Positions 31,292 to 38,523 of a DNA stretch of 64,000 nt are shown here, piece by piece. Positions within the stretch are counted from its first letter, which is position 1. The number at the start of each line of letters is the position of its first letter. The stretch is from Anaerolineales bacterium. GTDB taxonomy: Bacteria > Chloroflexota > Anaerolineae > Anaerolineales > Villigracilaceae. Location of the stretch: assembly GCA_030583885.1 (NCBI GenBank), contig CP129480.1, positions 1-64,000 of the forward strand. Direction: 5' to 3'. The position numbers and the translations under genes were made by a program. A model generated the notes under the pieces. It did not search any database and was not told the DNA's origin. It saw only the letters and a program-made list of their open reading frames with translations.

Positions 31292-31957
31292 ATGGACCTC
31301 GAAGCCGTTACGAACTTGATTATTGTCATGGGCGCAATTGCCCTGGGGCTTGCCGTCGTTATGAGTTGGCTGGGCAGTATCCATCACCTGGATGCGCCAC
31401 GTTTGATTTCGAGCGGGTGGTTTGCCTTGCCTGCCTGGGCGCAGGTCGTCTTCGGATTTGCGGCGATTGCCTTTTTTATCTGGTTTGGATTTCTGCTGTG
31501 GATTCCTCTTCCATTGCGATTGCCCGAACCTGTAATATCGCTCGCGCGTCCCCTTGGGCTGATCATCTTTCTCGTCGGGCTGTGTCTCACCCTGCGGGCT
31601 CGCCGGGCATTGGGCGCGATGTATGGTGTGAGCACAGGTTCGTCCGCACCGTTGCAGGAGAGGCATCGCCTCGTCCAGCGCGGACCATACGGTTTCATCC
31701 GCCATCCCATGTATCTCGGCTACTGGCTGGTGATGTTCGGAATCCTGTTGACATATCTCACATGGACGCCGTTGGTGTTGTTGATAATGACCGTGCCTTC
31801 GTTCTCTCGTCGAGCACGGCGCGAAGAGAGTTCGCTGGAAGAGAGATTCGGCGCGGAGTGGCAAGTCTACGCGGCACGGGTACCAAGGTTCCTGCCACAT
31901 TTGAAATTAAAAGTGAAGGAGAAAAACATTGATAACACGAATGGGTACCAACATTGA
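31292..31957 (+). CDS. Isoprenylcysteine methyltransferase-like membrane protein
   Basis: 221 residues with five or so membrane helices. The SAM-binding signature of the ICMT/PEMT family is clear in RHRLVQRGPYGFIRHPMYLG followed by YWLVMFGILL, and then REESSLEERFGAEWQVYAAR and VPRFLPHLK at the C-terminus. The enzyme probably methylates a hydrophobic substrate in the membrane. It is one of three such sequences (two intact, one remnant) in the metal island. It starts 12 bp after the ZIP remnant and overlaps the next gene by four bases, so it is part of the operon. Confidence 0.78.
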   Translation: MDLEAVTNLIIVMGAIALGLAVVMSWLGSIHHLDAPRLISSGWFALPAWAQVVFGFAAIAFFIWFGFLLWIPLPLRLPEPVISLARPLGLIIFLVGLCLTLRARRALGAMYGVSTGSSAPLQERHRLVQRGPYGFIRHPMYLGYWLVMFGILLTYLTWTPLVLLIMTVPSFSRRARREESSLEERFGAEWQVYAARVPRFLPHLKLKVKEKNIDNTNGYQH

Positions 31958-32289
31958 TTAAGTGGCATTGGATTGTCTTGCTTGTCGGGTTTGGGCTGTA
32001 TGTGCTCGTTCCGATCCCAGGAATTTTGCCGCACTCCGTGGATGTTGTGGTGATGATATTGTCGGGGATCAGCCTGCTTTCCGTCGCCATATTTGGGTTT
32101 GATACAGTTCATGTGGAGGGAGGTCTGGCAATCTCAGTGGTCACCCTTAGCCTGCTCATGCTTATCGTAGGCATCGTACTGGCGTGGCAGGGTCATGGAT
32201 ATATCTTGTTCCTGCTTGCCGCGCCAGCCCTTGGGCTTGGGATGTTTGGCGCGAGAAAATTAATGGATAAAAGAGAGAAACATGATTAA
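31954..32289 (+). CDS. Small three- to four-helix membrane protein of unknown function
   Basis: 111 residues, mostly hydrophobic: WIVLLVGFGLYVLVPIPGIL, VVVMILSGISLLSVAIFGFD, a third helix with VVTLSLLMLIVGIVLAW and a fourth ending with a basic tail. The start at 31954 (TTG) overlaps the end of the methyltransferase gene and the stop overlaps the SCO gene by eight bases, so it is translated as part of the operon. No motif indicates a function. Confidence 0.6.
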   Translation: MIKWHWIVLLVGFGLYVLVPIPGILPHSVDVVVMILSGISLLSVAIFGFDTVHVEGGLAISVVTLSLLMLIVGIVLAWQGHGYILFLLAAPALGLGMFGARKLMDKREKHD

Positions 32290-32893
32290 GAAGAATCCGT
32301 ATTTTGTGCTGTTGATCGCGACAGCAGTCATTGGGCTGACGATGCTTGTGGAATTTGTCTTCAGAAAACCTTATTCCTTTCACGGCACGGTGATCAACCC
32401 TCCTTTGCCTGTGACAGACTTTTCCCTCCAGACTGCCAACGAAGAAGTGTTTCGTCTGAGCGAACAAAAAGGCAAAATCGTATTGCTATTTTTTGGATAC
32501 ACCAGTTGTCCCGATGTTTGTCCTGTCACCCTGGCAACCTTCAAACAGGTCAATGATAACCTGGGGGAGGATGCGCAAAAGGTTCGTTTCGTGATGATTA
32601 CCGCCGACCCGGACCGTGATACGCCTGATAAAGTTGCTGAATATGCCGCGCGATTCAATCCTGAATTCATAGGACTGAGTGGCGATATGACAGCGCTTGC
32701 TTCAATCTGGAAGGAGTTGGGAGTTTTTGTTGAGAAGCAGGAATCAGATAGCGCAGCTGGTTATCTGGTAAGCCACACGGCAAGTGTGTATGTTCTGAAT
32801 CAGAGTGGCAGTCTGTTCATGACCTTCCCGTATGGTACGACTGCCACAGAGATTGCAGATGATATTCGACAGATCTTGAAAGATTCAAAATAG
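32282..32893 (+). CDS. SCO1/SenC family copper chaperone
   Basis: 203 residues with an N-terminal membrane anchor (about 6-25) and a thioredoxin fold. Signature FFGYTSCPDVCPVTLATF has C76 and C80 (CxxxC), and the third copper ligand, H165, lies in YLVSHTASVYVLN. The D-P-D-R-D-T motif of the family (ITADPDRDTPDK) is present. SCO proteins deliver copper to the Cu(A) site of cytochrome oxidase or act as thiol-disulfide reductases, outside the cytoplasmic membrane. It precedes DUF3105, DUF305 and PCu(A)C genes, a common copper set. Confidence 0.9.
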   Translation: MIKKNPYFVLLIATAVIGLTMLVEFVFRKPYSFHGTVINPPLPVTDFSLQTANEEVFRLSEQKGKIVLLFFGYTSCPDVCPVTLATFKQVNDNLGEDAQKVRFVMITADPDRDTPDKVAEYAARFNPEFIGLSGDMTALASIWKELGVFVEKQESDSAAGYLVSHTASVYVLNQSGSLFMTFPYGTTATEIADDIRQILKDSK

Positions 32894-32928
32894 CAATCTT
32901 CGGTCTGGTAATACAATCTTAAAGTTAA

Positions 32929-33543
32929 ATGATTAAGAGGACCCCGATGCAACCCAAAAACAAGAAATCCATTTCCACAAAAAAGGTAGCACGCCAAGCG
33001 GAACGCCGCCTGAAGTTGCGTAATGGCATCATCTCCGGCAGTTTGGCCTTCGCGGCGATTATCGCGATTTTTCTCATGTTCAACGCCAGGGAGCAGGGAA
33101 AACAACAGATCGAGGGAGTTACGGAATACACCGCTCTTAGCCGGGATCATGTCAGTGAAACCGTAAGTTACGACCAGACTCCGCCTGTTGGGGGAGCCCA
33201 CAATCCTGTCTGGCAAAATTGTGGTGTGTATACCGAGACCATCGCGAATGAAAATGGAGTTCACTCCCTTGAACATGGCGCGGTCTGGATCACCTATCGA
33301 CCTGACCTGCCTGACTTGGAAGTTCGGACATTACAGGCACTCACCCGTCAAAGCGGTTTTCGCTTGCTGAGTCCATACCCTGATCTGCCCAGCCCGATTG
33401 TAATTTCCGCCTGGGGATACCAACTTCAGGTGGAGCAGGCTGATGATCCCAGGATAAAGGACTTTATTGAACAATACGAACTGAGCCCACAAGGACCTGA
33501 GCCTGGAGCACCTTGCACGGGTGGAGTGGGGCAACCAGGCTAG
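32929..33543 (+). CDS. DUF3105 family protein
   Basis: 204 residues. A basic N-terminus (KKVARQAERRLKLRNG) is followed by a membrane anchor (about 38-54) and an outer domain. DUF3105 signatures: YDQTPPVGGAHNPVWQNCGV, HSLEHGAVWITYRPD and LPSPIVISAWGYQLQV. The invariant histidines (GGAH, HSLEHG) look like a metal site. Function is unknown; members are often next to SCO and DUF305 genes, as here. The start, ATG 32929, follows the SCO gene by 35 bp. A C-terminal CTGGVG motif adds one Cys. Confidence 0.82.
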   Translation: MIKRTPMQPKNKKSISTKKVARQAERRLKLRNGIISGSLAFAAIIAIFLMFNAREQGKQQIEGVTEYTALSRDHVSETVSYDQTPPVGGAHNPVWQNCGVYTETIANENGVHSLEHGAVWITYRPDLPDLEVRTLQALTRQSGFRLLSPYPDLPSPIVISAWGYQLQVEQADDPRIKDFIEQYELSPQGPEPGAPCTGGVGQPG

Positions 33544-33548
33544 GAGAC

Positions 33549-34235
33549 ATGATGATGACCGAAGAATTACCGCCTGAGACGTCCTTGCCCCGCGCGGTGC
33601 ACAAGTTAGATGTTCTCATGCTCTTATCATTCGCTGTATTGTTGGTGAGTGTGGCAGTGCTTGCCTTCTGGCTGGGCACACGGCAGTCCTCTGCGCCTGG
33701 CGAAAACTCTCCTGAGGCAGGCTTTGCCAGGGACATGATGATGCACCACGCACAAGCTGTGGATATGGCTACACTGCTTCGTGACCGGACAGAAGACCCG
33801 GAAATGCGACAGCTTGCCCTGGACATTATGCTGACACAACAAGCGCAGATTGGTCAGATGCAGGGGTGGCTGGCCGTATGGCAATATCCAATTGCCAGCA
33901 CCGACCCGGCTATGATGTGGATGGACATGCCGGTCAATGGTGGAATGCCTGGGATGGCCACCCAGGTGCAGTTGAATGAATTACGCGAATTGCAGGGTGT
34001 GAAAGCCGATGGATTATTCCTGCAATTGATGATTGTCCACCACCGTGGTGGAGTGCTCATGGGGGAGGCGGCGCTGGAGAGCGCCAAAAGCCCCGAAGTG
34101 TTGGCATTAGCACAATCCATCGTCAATGCACAAACAAGCGAAATTGCCGCCATGCAGGACCTTCTGGCTCGTAAAGGGTTTCCGCCTGTAATGGACGAAC
34201 CGAAAGAAACGAATCATGAGGGGATGTCGCCTTGA
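33549..34235 (+). CDS. DUF305 family membrane-anchored protein
   Basis: 228 residues from ATG 33549 (AGGAGACATG). One membrane helix (about 20-42) and a helical outer domain of the DUF305 type: GFARDMMMHHAQAVDMATLL and LFLQLMIVHHRGGVLMGEAA, the two HH motifs of the family, plus Met-rich text between them (AMMWMDMPVNGGMPGM). This fold is ferritin-like with conserved His and Met, thought to bind copper. In many genomes it is linked with copper oxidases. The mature part probably lies outside the membrane. Two further ATG codons follow at once, so the exact start could be 33552 or 33555. Confidence 0.85.
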   Translation: MMMTEELPPETSLPRAVHKLDVLMLLSFAVLLVSVAVLAFWLGTRQSSAPGENSPEAGFARDMMMHHAQAVDMATLLRDRTEDPEMRQLALDIMLTQQAQIGQMQGWLAVWQYPIASTDPAMMWMDMPVNGGMPGMATQVQLNELRELQGVKADGLFLQLMIVHHRGGVLMGEAALESAKSPEVLALAQSIVNAQTSEIAAMQDLLARKGFPPVMDEPKETNHEGMSP

Positions 34236-34354
34236 TGAGGTTGTCATTGACAAAAAAACGACTGAACAATACTGGTTTATCCAGGCATCTTGCTGCGAAC
34301 CAAAGGTTCAAAGCAGACGATGAAAGTCAAATTCTATTTTCAAGAAGGACACAT

Positions 34355-34786
34355 ATGAAAAACAAACTTTTGATTTCTACAATCCTGCTGGCAACATTGT
34401 TGGTCAGTGGATGTGCAAGGTCGGGTGAATTCAAGGTAATGGATGCCTGGGCTCGCCCTGCCGCTTCGGGCAATAACGGCGCGGTATATTTCATTATCAG
34501 TAATGCGACCGACGCGGATGATACATTGCTCAGCGCCAGCACGGACGTCGCATCTGCTGCCGAGGTACACATGAGTATGATGGATGACAATGGCGTGATG
34601 TCCATGCAAATGCAGGAGGCTTTGCCTATCCCTGCGCAACAGGAGATCATTTTCAAGCCTGGCGGCTTGCACGTCATGCTCGTTGGTTTGACGCAGGATT
34701 TGAAGGTTGGCGATACGATTACCATGACACTTAACTTTGAAAAAGCAGGAGACTGGACAATCGAAGTTCCGATACGCGAACCCTAA
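34355..34786 (+). CDS. PCu(A)C family copper chaperone (lipoprotein)
   Basis: 143 residues with a lipoprotein signal (LISTILLATLLVSGC, lipid on Cys at about 19). Mature part: VMDAWARPAASGNNGAVYFI, the conserved start of PCu(A)C proteins, then AAEVHMSMMDDNGVMSMQMQ and FKPGGLHVMLVGL. The copper ligands of the family, H-(x)n-M-(x)n-H-x-M, are seen as EVHMS...MQMQ...GGLHVML. It delivers Cu(I) to cytochrome oxidase or SCO outside the membrane. ATG 34355 has AAGAAGGAC; a longer in-frame start at 34232 would spoil the lipoprotein signal and is rejected. Confidence 0.9.
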   Translation: MKNKLLISTILLATLLVSGCARSGEFKVMDAWARPAASGNNGAVYFIISNATDADDTLLSASTDVASAAEVHMSMMDDNGVMSMQMQEALPIPAQQEIIFKPGGLHVMLVGLTQDLKVGDTITMTLNFEKAGDWTIEVPIREP

Positions 34787-34856
34787 ACAAACTTTCATCT
34801 TTGAGATTGCCGTCCAAAGTATAATGTTCCTTCGGAAGGCAATTTCATTGTAAAGT

Positions 34857-35147
34857 ATGAATGGATCTCATCGTGTTCTCCTGATTGTGACACTGGCTTT
34901 TCTTCTGGTGGGGTTGTCTGCACATTTGTTTCCAGCCGCATCCCTGTGCGAATGCTTGTCACAGTCACAGGAAGATGCCAGGGCAACCAACCTGGATCTT
35001 TGCCTGATATGTCAGTTGCAAACAGGAATTCATTCTGCGCCGTGCCCAACAGATCCGAACCATGAAATCATACAGCAAGTGAATATACGGATCAATTTGC
35101 ATTCATTGGAACGCGCCTTTCCCATTTTACGTCCCCCCATCGCTTAA
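34857..35147 (+). CDS. Small secreted Cys-rich protein of unknown function
   Basis: 96 residues with a signal peptide (VLLIVTLAFLLVGLSAHLF, about 7-25) and a short mature part with five cysteines: SLCECLSQ, DLCLICQL and SAPCPTD. The CxC and CxxC pairs could bind copper or form disulfides. I do not recognise the family. It stands alone between the PCu(A)C gene and the rhodanese gene in the same direction. It is considered real because of its clean signal peptide and conserved-looking Cys pattern, but this is not certain. Confidence 0.5.
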   Translation: MNGSHRVLLIVTLAFLLVGLSAHLFPAASLCECLSQSQEDARATNLDLCLICQLQTGIHSAPCPTDPNHEIIQQVNIRINLHSLERAFPILRPPIA

Positions 35148-35248
35148 GCTTTCAACCGTATATTTCGCTTGATTACAGCGTCCCCTTCGATGTCCGTAAA
35201 GGTCACATCGATGGTTTAACTTTAGCCCGAGTTACTTATGGAGTTTAG

Positions 35249-35719
35249 ATGAAGAAAAGAAAGAATCAAAAGTCCCCTGTTCCGCTCTTTCTCGCACTTG
35301 GCGGCGGACTCCTATTGATTGCCGCCGCGATCCTGTGGGCAAATCAAAACGTTCCCGCCACCCCGACGTCTGTTACATCCCATGAAGAGGAGACGTACCC
35401 GGATATTCCACGTGTAAGCCTGCCCGACGCCAAGGCTGCGTTGGAGGAAGGCGCCGCTATCGTAGTGGATGTACGTTCCGTGGAAGCGTATCAAGCCGCC
35501 CATGTTGCCGGTGCGATCAACATTCCACTTGCCGAACTTGAAACGCGTCTGGCGGAGTTGGATAAAGCACAATGGATCATTACCTACTGTACCTGACCAA
35601 GCGAAGAATCGAGCGCCCGTGCGGCGTCCATACTGCTTGAAAATGACTTCAGTAAGGTTACCCCAATGCTCGGCGGTTTTGAAGCCTGGATGACTGCCGG
35701 TTATCCCGTCGAGCCATGA
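35249..35719 (+). CDS. Membrane-anchored rhodanese, probable selenoprotein (in-frame UGA at codon 116)
   Basis: Read from ATG 35249, the frame gives 156 residues if TGA 35594-35596 is decoded. Residues 1-30 are a basic start and a membrane anchor (PLFLALGGGLLLIAAAILW). The rhodanese domain follows: IVVDVRSVEAYQAAHVAGAI, NIPLAELETRL, then the active-site loop ITYC(114)-T-TGA-PSEESSARAA. Relatives have a Cys at the TGA position (YCTCP type). Downstream, the domain is complete: ASILLENDFSKVTPMLGGFE then AWMTAGYPVEP, stop TGA 35717-35719, overlapping the next possible ATG. Ending at the first TGA would remove the whole C-terminal half. Expected role: sulfur (or selenium) transfer outside the membrane. 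A candidate SECIS hairpin lies at 35613-35627. Confidence 0.78.
35594..35627 (+). promoter_or_regulatory. Candidate bacterial SECIS element of the rhodanese gene
   Basis: Counting from the T of TGA 35594, nucleotides 20-24 (GCGCC) can pair with 30-34 (GGCGT, one G-U), with a five-base loop CGTGC at 25-29. The loop has a G in second position and lies at nearly the same distance from UGA as the hairpin in the FrnE-like gene. Seen by eye; not folded by computer. Confidence 0.4.
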
Positions 35720-35745
35720 AAGAAAGAAACACATTAGGAGACGCA

Positions 35746-36174
35746 ATGTTTGCACGATTAAATGTATGCCTGGTACTGATTGGCATCGGTTTGTTTTCGC
35801 TTGTGGCTTGCCAGCCACAGGAACAGATCGGTATCCAGGCTGAAATGAATGGCATTCCTTATCGAGTGGTATCTGTGCAGGAATTACAGACCATGCTGGA
35901 AGACAAGGATTTCACCATGATCAATGTTCATACCCCTTGGGAGGGAGACATCCCGGATACGGATGTTCGTCTGGCGTATGATCAGATCGAACAAAACACG
36001 GTTAAATTACCAGCCGAGAAGGATGCTAAGATCCTTGTCTACTGCTTGACATCCGGCATGGCAAAAAAAGCGGTTGCTACACTATTAGTCCAGGGATACA
36101 CAAATGTCTGGATGCTGGAGGGAGGCACAACCGCCTGGCAAGAGGCTGGTCTCATGTTGGAGAGCCAGCCATAG
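35746..36174 (+). CDS. Rhodanese-like lipoprotein
   Basis: 142 residues from ATG 35746, preceded by AGGAGACGCA. Signal with lipobox LFSLVAC at about residues 16-22, so a lipid-anchored protein. The rhodanese domain has VVSVQELQTMLEDKDFTMIN, VHTPWEGDIPDTDVRLAYDQ, the active-site loop ILVYCLTSGMAKKA (Cys present) and a GYTNVWMLEGGTTAWQEAG ending. It therefore has an ordinary cysteine in the catalytic place and no UGA. It lies directly after the UGA-containing rhodanese, in the same operon. The pair may act in succession on sulfur species at the cell surface. An earlier ATG (35716) overlaps the previous stop, but lacks a ribosome site. Confidence 0.82.
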   Translation: MFARLNVCLVLIGIGLFSLVACQPQEQIGIQAEMNGIPYRVVSVQELQTMLEDKDFTMINVHTPWEGDIPDTDVRLAYDQIEQNTVKLPAEKDAKILVYCLTSGMAKKAVATLLVQGYTNVWMLEGGTTAWQEAGLMLESQP

Positions 36175-36192
36175 GCATCAAGGAACATAAAA

Positions 36193-36225
36193 CAAAGACG
36201 GGAGAGTAAAACTCTCCCGTCTTTG
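36193..36225. terminator. Bidirectional terminator between convergent operons
   Basis: A perfect 15-bp stem (CAAAGACGGGAGAGT / ACTCTCCCGTCTTTG) with an AAA loop. It lies between the plus-strand rhodanese lipoprotein gene and the minus-strand cupredoxin gene. T residues flank it on the plus side, A residues on the other, so it can serve both directions. Confidence 0.85.
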
Positions 36226-36243
36226 TTGAACTTTCAGATATCT

Positions 36244-36636
36244 CTATTTGACAACTTCGAGCGTTCCAACCATGCCTGCCTGCAAATGCCCTGGCATCCC
36301 ACAGACAATCTGGTAGGTACCCGGTTGGTCGGGCGCTGTGAAACTTAGTTCCACGCTCTCGTCTGGTTGGGCATCCACCTCCCAGTACGCATTGGCAATA
36401 TCCTCTTCATCAAACATATCACCGACATCCACGCCATATTGCATGATATAAAAGTTATGCTCCACGGTGCCGTTGTTGACAACCTTGATCTGGATTTCTG
36501 CACCGGCTGGCACGGACAGCTGATTGGGGGTAATTGCAAAATCGCTCAATTCCACTGTGAGTTTGGTGGACGGTCCGCCGGACTGACAGGCTGACAGGAA
36601 AACCAATATTAAAAGGAAAATACTTTTCTTCAACAT
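36244..36636 (-). CDS. Cupredoxin-domain lipoprotein
   Basis: 130 residues. Lipobox at LVFLSAC (lipid on Cys about 17). The mature part is a plastocyanin/azurin-like domain: FAITPNQLSVPAGAEIQIKV, VNNGTVEHNFYIMQYG with the first His ligand, and TYQIVCGMPGHLQAGMVGTL with Cys, His and Met of a type 1 blue copper site. It carries electrons or binds copper outside the membrane. It is the last gene of a minus-strand operon with the MntR-like regulator, a ZIP transporter and a multicopper oxidase. Confidence 0.87.
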   Translation of the reverse strand: MLKKSIFLLILVFLSACQSGGPSTKLTVELSDFAITPNQLSVPAGAEIQIKVVNNGTVEHNFYIMQYGVDVGDMFDEEDIANAYWEVDAQPDESVELSFTAPDQPGTYQIVCGMPGHLQAGMVGTLEVVK

Positions 36637-36645
36637 ACAACTCTC

Positions 36646-37317
36646 TTAACCAGGATAGTCAACAAATATCTTACCGGTAATATTTAGTCCAAGAACGCTG
36701 ACCTTTGCACCGGACTTCACGGTCAGATTGTGATCGAACGATGAATAGTCAACGATCACGATCTGTGCGCCGGGAAGGAGTCCAAGATCTTCAAGATGGC
36801 GGAGCAATTCCGCATCTGCATTCTTTACACATTGGATCTTCGCCTTTTGTTTCGGGCGCAGTGCGGAGAGAGGGGTCGAATCCTCCAATGGCATGACCAG
36901 ATCGGCAGTGGGAATTAACTCCCCGTGCGGGTCGCGCAGGGGATGTCCCATTGCCGCTGCCATCCGCCGTTCAAAATCCTCCGAAATGACGTGCTCAAGG
37001 CGTTCTGCCTCCTCATGGACTTCATCCCACGAATAGCCCAACGTCTTTACCAGCCAGGCTTCCAGGAGACGATGATGCCGGATAACCTCCAAGGCGGCTT
37101 TCCTGCCCTCTTTGGTCAGCGTGACGCCCTGATGCTTTTGGTATTCGACCAGGGCGGGCTGCGCGGCGGCAAGTTTTTGAACCATGTTCGTCACGGATGC
37201 CGGCTTGACGTTGAGCCGTTCGGAAAGGGCATTCGTGCTGGCATTCTGACCGCCTTCCGTCAACTCGTAAATATGTTTCAGGTAATCCTGAATGGATATG
37301 GTCAGAGACGATTCCAT
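36646..37317 (-). CDS. DtxR/MntR family metal-dependent repressor
   Basis: 223 residues. DNA-binding domain (1-75): SIQDYLKHIYELTEGGQNAS, then ALSERLNVKPASVTNMVQKL as recognition helix-turn-helix. Dimerisation and metal-binding domain (75-140) with RHHRLLEAWLVKTLGYSWDE, VHEEAERLEHVISEDFERRM and MGHPLRDPHGELIP: the E-x-x-x-L-E-H and H-P-x-x-D-P-H-G motifs of the family. The C-terminal SH3-like (FeoA) domain is at about 150-220. It senses Mn(II) or Fe(II). A DtxR-type palindrome upstream of the multicopper oxidase at 39588-39607 is its probable site. Confidence 0.9.
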   Translation of the reverse strand: MESSLTISIQDYLKHIYELTEGGQNASTNALSERLNVKPASVTNMVQKLAAAQPALVEYQKHQGVTLTKEGRKAALEVIRHHRLLEAWLVKTLGYSWDEVHEEAERLEHVISEDFERRMAAAMGHPLRDPHGELIPTADLVMPLEDSTPLSALRPKQKAKIQCVKNADAELLRHLEDLGLLPGAQIVIVDYSSFDHNLTVKSGAKVSVLGLNITGKIFVDYPG

Positions 37318-37327
37318 TGGAAGGCTC

Positions 37328-38509
37328 CTATTTGATCAACAACCCGGTGACCCACAACATCATCATACCGGTCAGGACTCCGCTAAAGACAATCATGGGC
37401 ATGGCTTCACGCTGTGTATCCTTTTGAATCAGTTTGGCGATTTCGTAGATCACCTGGAAAATCGCGCCTGCGCCGATGGCCAGGAACAGCACCGTCAGGA
37501 AGGGCGAGGGGGTGTATCCTCCGATCCAGGCTCCCAGAATGGCAGGCGCTCCACCGACCAACCCCATGATCGCGAGCCTGCCGACCCCGGGTCTATCACG
37601 CAGGACTGGCGCAATGATGCCCAATCCTTCAGTAATGTTCTGGATGATGAAACCCACCACCAGGAAAGTGCCCAGAGCAATTTCGCCGACGTTATAAGCA
37701 GCGCCTATTGCCAGCCCTTCTCCAAGGTTGTGAATGCCGATGCCGACCGCGATCACAAAGGCGATAGCCAGCCGCTTATCCGCTTCGTTGCCGGTGATTT
37801 CAGACTGGCGTTTCGAGATCGCCTCCAACAACAGGAAGGTTGCCACTCCACCGATTCCGATCAAGCCGATCCCCTGAAAGGAGGAAGGGATCTTCCCGGC
37901 AAACTCCAGCGCTTCTGCGACCGTGTCCAGCCCAAGAAAGACCAGCAGACCCGCCGTTGCCGCCATCAGGAAGGTCATGGTCCGGCGTCCCATTTGTCGC
38001 AACGCCGGAAACCAGAAGATTCCCAGAAAGACCGGGATTACGCCGACATACAAACCGATGAGTGTGAATCCCCAGAAGGTGGCGGTGTCCGGTTGAGGCG
38101 TTTCGAACGCAACCGGGATGTCCACTGTGAAGGGAATGGCATTTCCGGTAAAGATGATCAAGCCATATGCCTCACCATACGACCACGGATAAGCGATGGT
38201 AATGGTGGCACGCTCCAATCGAGGGACGACTGCATCTGGATACACCTCGAATGGCATGACCGCATCATTCACAATGACCTGGGCGATGGTAATTTCTTCC
38301 GGACTCGTGTTGCGCACCTGCAATTCGATGCTGCCTTGTTTGAGAACATACCGCTCGATATCCAGATTCTCAACCGGCGCGGCAGAGTCGAGATTCAATC
38401 CTCCCCCTGTGGAAAGGAAGAGGACGATCACGCCGGCGAGAAGAATGATCGGGATGAGCAGCAGGATAAAGGTCCGGAAGGTGAAGCGATTGGATGGACT
38501 TTGAGTCAT
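37328..38509 (-). CDS. ZIP family metal transporter with extra N-terminal domain
   Basis: 393 residues. An N-terminal anchor (about 10-30) and an extracytoplasmic beta-rich domain of about 130 residues (NLDIERYVLKQGSIELQVRN and onward) precede the ZIP membrane part (about 150-393). The ZIP signatures are IGIHNLGEGLAIGAAYNVGE (metal path helix with H-N-x-x-E-G) and IIQNITEGLGIIAPVL (Q-N-x-x-E-G). The outer domain is not part of ordinary ZIP proteins. The substrate may be Mn, Fe or Zn. It lies between the mntR-like gene (11 bp) and the multicopper oxidase gene (15 bp), in one operon, so the regulator probably controls it. Confidence 0.87.
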   Translation of the reverse strand: MTQSPSNRFTFRTFILLLIPIILLAGVIVLFLSTGGGLNLDSAAPVENLDIERYVLKQGSIELQVRNTSPEEITIAQVIVNDAVMPFEVYPDAVVPRLERATITIAYPWSYGEAYGLIIFTGNAIPFTVDIPVAFETPQPDTATFWGFTLIGLYVGVIPVFLGIFWFPALRQMGRRTMTFLMAATAGLLVFLGLDTVAEALEFAGKIPSSFQGIGLIGIGGVATFLLLEAISKRQSEITGNEADKRLAIAFVIAVGIGIHNLGEGLAIGAAYNVGEIALGTFLVVGFIIQNITEGLGIIAPVLRDRPGVGRLAIMGLVGGAPAILGAWIGGYTPSPFLTVLFLAIGAGAIFQVIYEIAKLIQKDTQREAMPMIVFSGVLTGMMMLWVTGLLIK

Positions 38510-38523
38510 GACATACCTCTAAA

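Noticed and set aside
31012..31329. Minus-strand frame opposite the copC-ZIP joint
   Set aside because: No ribosome site and no family resemblance; the plus strand carries recognisable parts of two known genes.
34232..34354. N-terminal extension of the PCu(A)C chaperone
   Set aside because: The extension precedes a complete lipoprotein signal peptide with its own ribosome site at 34355, so translation from 34232 would make a protein with a buried signal.
1520..35596. UGA read as tryptophan (code 4) in this organism
   Set aside because: Other genes in the window use TGG for Trp and end with TGA as a normal stop (for example at gene overlaps ATGA). The two special UGA codons stand at Cys positions, not Trp positions.
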